A DNA stretch of 64,000 bases, from assembly GCA_023078555.1 (NCBI GenBank), contig CM041198.1:8727836-8791835 (forward strand), written 5' to 3'. The notes beneath the pieces are model-generated. The model was given only the letters and a program-made list of their open reading frames with translations, did not search any database and was not told the DNA's origin. Positions 56,607 to 64,000 of this stretch are shown piece by piece. A program made the position numbers and the translations under genes. Position 1 is the stretch's first letter. Each line of letters begins with the position of its first letter. The stretch comes from Ulva prolifera (Eukaryota; Chlorophyta; Ulvophyceae; Ulvales; Ulvaceae).

Positions 56607-58618
56607 GGGATTGGGTCTGCTGGGATTGTTCTTTTCAGGATCCTCAGAGTTGTCACTGCCCTTGGGCCTCAGCTGTACGGCAGTAGCTGTGTGGGGGGTA
56701 CAGCTGTCAGGAAAAAAGCCAGCCATGCCCCAGGGGCACAAGCGCGTCCACGTCCCGCTGCAGCAGACCTGGAAGAGTCGAGCCACAGCTTCGCCCGCTG
56801 TGACACGGTTTGTACGGCCCGGGATAACCTGGGCAGGGCATGGATGCGTGATGCGTTCAGGCCAGTGTTGGGTCATCGGGCCCGATCACATAGAACAATT
56901 CCGAATATCCAGCTCTATTTTTTGGGTGGCAGCCCTGAAATTGCTGCAAAACGACCAATCACTGGTTCAGGCAGAGTGTCTTACAGATGATTGCCTAGAG
57001 ATCTAATCGCCCTTGTGTCCGTGGTGCGCTGGGGAGGTCCCTGCCAAATCCCCGATCACCGCTCTGGTTCAAGAAGGTATGGATTGATATAAAATATAAA
57101 TCAACGAGTGCTGTCGAGCACCAGGTCTCCACGAGTGCAGCGAGCTCTTTCGTCAGCAGCCATCGGCTGCAGACATCAGTGATGTGCATGTAACATGCAG
57201 ATGCCCCAGCATGGCGACTACAGCGCGTCTAGGTCATATCATCAAGCACAGCCTACACCCCAACGCACGTACTGATGAAAGCAGCATCGACAGCTCAGCA
57301 ATAGCAAACTCCGCAACACAACAGCATCAGCGCCAGCGCCATGTGTCAGAACTTCCCAACAACCCTCTCACAGCAGATCTGTGTCGCCCATCATCAGAGA
57401 CCCCGATTACATCAAAGCCTAACCTGAAATCGTCTACAGTGCCGTTCAGGCGCAATCCATACGAGGCCACCCCATTCTGCACTGCACAAAGAGCAGACAA
57501 CTGTCCGATTTACAGTTCGATGTCACCTGTCAGCGCCCCAGGCATGCTAAAGCTTGCTGCCTGTTGCGAGTATGCCCTCACAGAATGTTACCCCCAGTAA
57601 AACGATACACACAAAAACACACAACGTGCCTTGTTTGTGACGAATGCTCTGCGACGTTTGAGTGTGGCTTTGTGCAAAGGGAGTGCTTCTGTGCTCCGTG
57701 CGGGGCTTCAATCCTTGGCTGGAATTACCGGCAGGGCAATGAAGCTCGTGCGTGGCCTAGTGCCATGACTGAGTAAGTGGATTTGCGAGTGGGTTCCTAG
57801 AAACGGCTCGATGCCCGGCCTCTGTCCTTTGTAACTACTACACACAAACACACACAAACACCTGCCCAACACCCCAACAACCGGGGCTGGAGGGCCGGCA
57901 CACCAGCAAATACAGGGAACGCAAAGAACGACACCATCCATGGACTTCAAACCTGCGCAAAACCGAGAGTCCAGCCGGGCACCACTTCGCACCGGGGGCC
58001 TCCACGGCAGCTCGACTCTGCGGCTGCCGCGCATCGCCAGCCATCTGCTGTGCCAGCATGGCAAGCGACCAGGGGACAGCCGCGGGGTTGAGATCATGTC
58101 ACCGGTTGTGAGTTGATGCCCGGAGAGCCAAGTGCCGCAGCAGACGACAAACCCGTCACAGGCTTGACGCGTCAGCAGCCGCTGTCGTACGGTTGAGCTG
58201 CCTCCACACTGCAAAAGGGCACGGGCAGATGCCTGGAATAGGTCTCGCAAAAGTGGGCAGCGTGCTGGCGCCATGAAAGACTGTGGCGCGTGGCCAGCAG
58301 TGCAACAGCCGCGGCCTGGTGGAGGCGGGCGGGTGCAAGGGAATCACGCAGCCCATGGCGCCGTTTCTAGCCTGCAGTGGCCTGAGCGCACGAGGGGGAA
58401 AACGGGTGAAACGATGCACCGTCGGCATCACGCCCCCGCAAACACGTGTGAAAAAACCCCAACACAACGGCTGAAGAATCGCCCGGCAGCCACCGGCACG
58501 TTCTCTGGCCCTGGTGCCACTGGCACGGCTGCAATAAGCGGTGCAATCTGCGCCCCAGCCGGCACTGGTGGACAGCACTGTACCCACCCCACATGTGATC
58601 AGTGCTGCGCACAACCAC
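56607..58618. other. Intergenic stretch, no gene recognised
   Basis: The longest plus-strand frame here (57184-57600, 138 codons) is Ser/Thr/Pro-rich without recognisable domain or splice support. Nothing else is convincing on either strand. Confidence 0.3.
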
Positions 58619-58624
58619 CCGCTT

Positions 58625-58730
58625 GCGCCTGCAGCCATGCCATGGCCTCGACAGCCATGATGCGCCTGCAGCCATGCCATGGCCTCGACATCCATGATGC
58701 GCCTGCAGCCATGCCATGGCCTCGACAACC
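58625..58730. repeat. 37-bp tandem repeat downstream of RLK2
   Basis: Nearly three copies of a 37-bp unit, starting at 58625, 58662 and 58699, each containing GCGCCTGCAGCCATGCCATG. It lies about 190-290 bp beyond the RLK2 stop codon. Confidence 0.9.
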
Positions 58731-58870
58731 ACCCTACACAGAGCCCCCGCGACACATGGTGTAGGCCTCTTGGCCACTAGCCGATATGACCACCATCTGC
58801 AAGTTTGCCGCCGTGTGATCTCGCCGGAGATGCCTGCGCGAAAGCACGCTGGCCATGGTACATGCCGCAA

Positions 58871-58895
58871 CCCCCCCCCGGGGGGGGGGGGGGGG
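58871..58895. repeat. C9G16 homopolymer junction in the RLK2 3' flank
   Basis: Nine C followed by sixteen G on the plus strand, 24 bp beyond the RLK2 stop. It could form a small hairpin in the 3' UTR. Confidence 0.85.
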
Positions 58896-58918
58896 TCGCT
58901 GTCCTGAGAGGCTGCCGC

Positions 58919-61900
58919 TCATGAGTCCCGCGCGAGCAGCAGCACCTGCGATGCAGTCGCCGACTCCCACAGCACGATATCCATGTTCTCCGGCTCCTCC
59001 TCCTCCTCCCCTTCCTCCTCCTCCTCCGCGAGCACGCTCTGGCTGCCCGCAGCGCCGGCATGCTCCTGCGTGGCCCCCTCCGACTCCTCCGGGATCGTCT
59101 GCGGCAGGCCGATGTGCGACATGACGCTCTGGAAGCCGGAGCGCCACAGGCGGGAGGACAGCGGCCGGTACGCGCCGGTCGCCGGCCGGGACGCCGCGTC
59201 CTCCGCGGCCGTGCCGGGTTCCCACGAGCGGCTGCTGGTGCCGGACGCGGAGGCCCGGTTCGTCGGCATCACCTGCACGGCGCTGCTGTCCTGCACGCAC
59301 CGCGCGGGGGGGGAGTCAGAGGGTGTGCAGCGGCGCGTCCATGGACAGCATCGGCCTCGCCGGTATGTGTAGGGGCGAGGGGTGAGAGTGTGTACGGCAA
59401 GCAGGGTTTGCGGACGGGGCCATGCCGTGCACTGTTCGGCAGTTACGGCAAGAGTACGCCGGGCGCACGAAGGGCCATGTGCTGTTGCACCCTAACCCCT
59501 AACCCCTACGCAGCTGACGCCCTGATCACACAGTCAGCAGCGACGGTACACGATCAAGCGCGCCACAACAGCATGCAGAGCGGGTGAGGCGATTTCCCAG
59601 CCGACACGTTCATGCGCGGTGGAGCCGACCACACAGCGCGAATGCAGCTGTAGCAGCAGGGCCTGGGCGGGGGGAGGGCACACCAGCGTGACGCCGTCGG
59701 AGTTGATGTATGACCCCTGCCGCACCTCCCCGACCACGTCCGCGAGCACGTCGATCGCCTGCGTGAACGATGGCCGGTCCTCGGGCCGCTCACTCAGGCA
59801 CGCGACCATGGTCAGGGTGTACGTCAGCGGCACGCTCGCCGGCACGCGCGGGAAGTCAGGGTGCGGCACGAAGCGGGTGTCCCCGCCGCCGCCGCCGCCG
59901 CCGCTCTGCGCCGCCCGAGCGAATGACTGTACCCAGCCGGTCTCTGGCGGCGCGACAGGGTTCCCTCGCCGCCCCTCCTCGCCGTCGCCGCCGTCGTCCT
60001 TCGGTCTGCACCACACGGGCCATGCTGGGTGTGCGGTGGCCACCGCCAGCGCGGCTGACAGCCTACCATCAAGACACGGGCCGGACGACTTGCCTACACG
60101 TAGAACTATCTCCCGACAGACACAAACTCGGGTCGGATTCGATCAACTGACCCGGTTGATCAGAGCAAGCGCAACAACATGCTTTGCTCGAGCGTCGCGG
60201 CAGGTTGTTGCAAGATGATGGCTGTCGGTGACGAGCACGCTTGCAGGGGAAAGACAGGCGGTCGCAGCGGGCAGCGCACAGCGGGACGTAGGCGGGGCAG
60301 CCCATGATGAGCTCCCACATGATGACCCCGTACGCGTAGACGTCGCTCGCCTGGTGCAGGCGGCCGCGCGCCGACACCTCGGGCGCGATGTAGAACGGCG
60401 TGCCACTGCGGATGTTGCTCGTGTGGCTCTTGCCGTTCTGGATGCGGCGCGAGAGCCCAAAGTCTGCGACCTTCGCGACCGCCGCGCCCGCCAGCAGCGC
60501 CTCCCGCAGGCTCTCGTGCTTGCGCGAGTCGTACTGCACCACACCCGCGCTGTCATGCCGCGTGCTATGCGTGCTGTGTGTGCTGGGATGTTCAACTGCT
60601 TGCCACAGCACGGTTCATTTGCTCCAGTTGCGGCGTGCTGTCGGGAAGGCGCGTGGAAATGCGGGGTCACGGGGCAGGGGAAGCCGATCGGGCGCAGCAC
60701 GCAGCACGCACTTTCAGGAGGATGTTGGCCGGGTTGAGGTCGCCGTGGCAGATGCGCTTGGAGTGGACGTACGCCATGCCCTCCGCGATGCCGCGCAGCA
60801 CGCCCATCACGGGCTCCCAGCGCTGCGGCAGTGCCTGTGCCGTAAACACGCCGTCCGCCACGCAGTCCCGCAGGCTGCCGCCGTTGCAGTACTCCTGCAC
60901 ACAGCACGCAGCATGAGCACAGCCCAGCGGTGTTCCCCTCGCGCTGCCCGTCGGAGGCTGCGTCACACGCGGAGGGGACGCGTGTTGCTGGCCACACTCG
61001 CCATCGGCAACAAGGAGACTCCGCAAAAACACTTTCAGCCGCGCGAAATTGCGGCACGCATGACATGCATGCATTCTATTCAGCAAGACCTGGCAGCAGG
61101 ATGGTTAGAGGGGCGCGAGCAGCGGCGGATACGCTCCACAGCGAGGGGGGCAGCGAGCAAAGGGGGCTTGCAAGGGGGATTGACAGGGTGGCTGCATGTG
61201 GCAGGGGGGACCCTGGCGCCACACCTGTATGAGGTAGATCTTGCAGACGCCGAGCTCGCGCGCGCTAGGCGCGGCCAGCACGCACACATCGTGGCTATAA
61301 GTGGCGACGACGTTCGCATGCCCGAGGTTGGTCGCAATCGCCGCCTCTCTCGCCACAGAGCTCGTGACCTGCTCCGCGTCGTCACTTGACAGTACGACCG
61401 TCTTGATCGCCACCTCCACACCCCGCCACTGCCCTGCGCAACACAGCCTCGATTCAGGGTAAAAGTGCCCTCCTGCTTGTATTCAGATCATTTTGCAGCC
61501 GTTGCTGTAGCAGATGTAGGCGCCGCCTGGAACTTCAAGCGGCCGCAGTGAGGCACACGCATGGCGCTGTGGTGTCTGCAAATACGCCGGCCTCGCAGGA
61601 TCAGGATTTGTTCGAGCGGAGGGGGTATAGGGGTTGCGCACCGTGATAGACGGTGCCAGAGGTCCCCTGACCGAGCATCGCAAACACATGCAGCTGCTGC
61701 TCCTGCAGGTCCCCCTGCATCTCCTCCACTGCCCGCTTGACAGCCTCCTTGATACTCGCGACCCGTTCTGTGTGCCCGCTCGAGCCCTCGCTCAGGGTAC
61801 GGCTCCATCCCCCCTGCCGTGACGTCGGCGCGACTGTAATGCTGTGCAGGAGCCGCGAACTCGTTTCGCCGTCGCTCCCGTCGCCGTCGATCGCCGGCCG

Positions 61901-63913
61901 CCCCGGCGCCTCCGGCGGCGGCCGGGCGCCGACCGCGGTGCGCACATCCGCACTCCTGCACTGCCTCTGCCCCCCCCCTAAGGAGTAGATCACCGCCGAC
62001 GTGGCGCTCAGCCGGTCCACCGCCGCCACCGGCGCCTCCACCTCGAGCGGCTGCGACTGCGAGCGCCCCTCCACGCCGATGCGTGTACGGTGGCTACGCA
62101 AGTCCACCATGCGGTCCCACGGCCGCTCCCACGCGTCCGGCAGCGATCCCACCGCCGCGATTCCCGCCGGCGTGCCGACTCCTCCTCCGGCCCCCGCCCC
62201 GTCCGCGAGCGGCGACCGCCCGTCGCTCGACATGTCCCGCGGCGTCGCGCGCAGCGATGAGCCGCTACAGCTCGCGCTCTCGACGTTGAAACTTCGCGGC
62301 TCCGGCGCGTGGAAGAGCGCACACGCGGGGCTGTCAAGCGTGGGGGCACCCGGGCTGCGGGTGCCGGCGGAGGGTGGAAGGCCGAGGGGCCGCTTGTAAA
62401 GAACCCCCGGTGGCCGCTCAGTGTCACTCATGAAGGACTCGTGACGTAGGTACGCGTCGGAGCGCTTCTCGAAGTAGCCGCTGCCGAGGCGGATGTCGCG
62501 GCAGAGGCCGTCGGGGCAGCTTCCTCCGCCGCCGCCATTGCCCGCGCGCCAGCGGCTGTAGAAGAAGAGCGCAATCACCGCGTTGACAATCGCGATGCCT
62601 GCACCCCAGATGCCGCTATGGGCACAAGTTGTACGGCCATTGCATGGCAGCCGGTATCAGAACTGAACTTCAAATGTGGCTCCGCCAGACCAGGGTCACA
62701 GTCAGGCCACGCACGAAGCTCTGAGACACTCCGGGAGTACACACCAGGGTGCAGATATTGCCACCCTTCTCCACAGCATGGACTGAGCACAGCTACTGCA
62801 GAACATTTATCGCCGCAGGGCCTGCGCGCACATAGCAGCAACGGCAGCGGAGCACACCTGCCGCGACAACCACGGCAATCAGCCAGGGTTTCGCCGCTGT
62901 GTCGCCGCCGTCCACCGCCTCCGCGCCCCCAGCCCCCTCCGCCGCCTCCGCGCCAGTGCCACACTCCTTCGCAGCCACCATCTGCTGCTGACTCAGCACG
63001 CCATCACCGGGGGGCAGACACGAGAGGTACTCAGGGTTCGTCGTGTCCATCTCCGGGCCGCTGATCTTCGCGGCGTTCACAGCGAGAGACACGGCGGCCT
63101 CTGCGGCCGGCCAGGCGCCGCCGCACCATAGCGTGACGTTCTGAATGTCGTGCTCGGCCGTGCCCGGCCAGCTGCGGCGCAGGCGTAGCACGTCCCGCGC
63201 ACGGACCTGCGCCGTGTGCGGCGCGAGGGGTCCAAAGACCGCGAGCTCCTGCTCACGCGCGGCACCCACGCCACGCGGCACCAGGCCCACAGCATCGTCT
63301 ATCACCTGCACTGCTGGTGATGCGTCGCCGTGGAAAAAATGCAACTATCGGCGTTCAACACGCGGGTTACCACGCACATGGCTCCGGATTTTTTTTTGCA
63401 ACTGTACGTGTGCATGTGCACACACAACAGTGTGGCGGGTGCGGGCGATCGCGGATGCATGGCCTCCATGCATGCGACTCGAGCAATGCCGGCTCACCAA
63501 CTGCACTCCAATTCGCACACATGGCGGGCGGGTACTAGTGCGCACGGCACAGCGCAGAAGTAAGGCAAGTGTGTGCGTGCAGGTCAAGAAACCCGGGGAA
63601 GGCGGGGGGGGGAGGGGGGGGGGGGGGGGGGGGGGGGGGATTGCAAGGGCGTACCGGGCAGGGCACGCGCATGTTGCCCTCTCGAGCGATGAAGGTCCCG
63701 GTGGGCGCGACGGTGAAGTAGAGGGAGTTGGGGTCGCTCGAGTTCTGCGAGAAGCCGGCCTGGGTGTAGATGCAGTTTGTCAGGTCGAGGGTGGCGTCGA
63801 TCGGCACATGGAACGGCGGGTCGGACGTCGCCGACGCGAGCTCGCGGCCGCCGCAGTGCACGCGCACCCGCTGCCCGCTGCTGAGGTGCGCCTGCTGCGC
63901 GAAGGTCACCGCC
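58919..63913 (-). CDS. Receptor-like protein kinase (RLK2), 5' end beyond the window
   Basis: Exons on the minus strand are 63913-63655, 63305-62858, 62598-61642, 61433-61225, 60894-60712, 60533-60280, 60005-59684 and 59290-58919, all joining in phase. The first visible exon starts in phase from an exon outside the window. The ectodomain has two Cys-containing exons ([40 protein letters not shown]). The membrane helix is formed across a splice junction ([10 protein letters not shown] joined to [17 protein letters not shown]). A long Ser/Pro/Ala-rich juxtamembrane region follows. The kinase has the glycine loop [31 protein letters not shown] hinge, [12 protein letters not shown] (HRD is HGD, catalytic Asp kept), DFGLSRR, APEV and [16 protein letters not shown], and it looks active. 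The C-terminal tail is acidic (Glu runs). The fold resembles the TKL/Tyr-kinase-like group. The ligand is unknown. Confidence 0.85.
63614..63639. repeat. 26-nt G homopolymer in an RLK2 intron
   Basis: Twenty-six G on the plus strand, preceded by a separate run of nine. On the sense strand it is a C-tract starting 15 nt after the 5' splice site at 63654. Confidence 0.9.
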
Positions 63914-64000
63914 CTGCGCGCACGGAGGCAGGGTTGGACAGTCGGGGTGACAACTGCAAGCGCGTGGGCCAGTGCATGGCAGAGGAGCAAACCATACAGC

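Noticed and set aside
57184-57600. 138-codon plus-strand open frame
   Set aside because: Ser/Thr/Pro-rich, no recognisable domain and no supporting signals; could be chance.
59487-59508. Telomere-like CCCTAACCCCTAACCCC
   Set aside because: Only two to three units, inside the flank of an intron; too short to call an interstitial telomere.
1-64000. tRNA, rRNA or CRISPR arrays
   Set aside because: No cloverleaf with A/B boxes, no rRNA-like block and no spaced direct repeats were seen on reading; a covariance-model scan would be needed to exclude small RNA genes.

Overview
This is nuclear DNA of a photosynthetic eukaryote, most likely a green alga. It is GC-rich. Genes are cut into many short exons, mostly with GTGCG or GTACG at the 5' splice site and TGCAG at the 3' site. 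Several products have the plant version of their family: a membrane-anchored ethanolamine-phosphate cytidylyltransferase, a peroxisomal MFP2-type beta-oxidation enzyme and a plant-type metaxin. The species cannot be named from the sequence alone.

Layout. (1) 1-15170: two copies of a RING/U-box plus degenerate-kinase gene on the plus strand. The left copy is cut by the window edge; the right copy (7760-10979) is complete. Their bodies and 3' flanks form a direct duplication of about 2.6 kb, with a third copy of the flank near 14.6 kb. Between them lie a dispersed repeat (3640-4290, second copy 12585-13110) and a broken LINE-like retroelement (about 4730-6640, minus). (2) 15171-24443: two minus-strand lipid genes, PECT1/PCYT2 (9 exons, 437 aa) and MFP2 (8 exons, 720 aa). 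Every exon joins in phase. (3) 25.1-32.5 kb: a less GC-rich stretch with unrecognised minus-strand genes, mainly a long coiled-coil protein starting at 32505. A divergent plus-strand gene (33118-35740) has a long hydrophobic segment. (4) 36109-40895: a divergent pair, CHMP1 (ESCRT-III, minus) and EIF3E (eIF3 subunit e, plus). (5) 40896-44867: no gene recognised, but an 836-bp non-autonomous hAT-type element with an 8-bp target duplication. (6) 44868-64000, all minus: two transmembrane receptor-like kinases (44868 to about 50861, and 58919 to beyond the right edge) flanking the 3' part of a metaxin gene (52214-53498).

How the genes fit together. Most are housekeeping genes: phosphatidylethanolamine synthesis, fatty-acid beta-oxidation, membrane scission, translation initiation and mitochondrial outer-membrane import. 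They share the window with signalling genes (two receptor kinases and a ubiquitin-ligase/pseudokinase fusion). No operon-like logic is expected or seen. The features most worth a second look are the RING-pseudokinase duplication with different C-termini, a perfect 74-bp hairpin and a perfect 34-bp palindrome inside introns, the hAT element, and long C-tracts just downstream of 5' splice sites.
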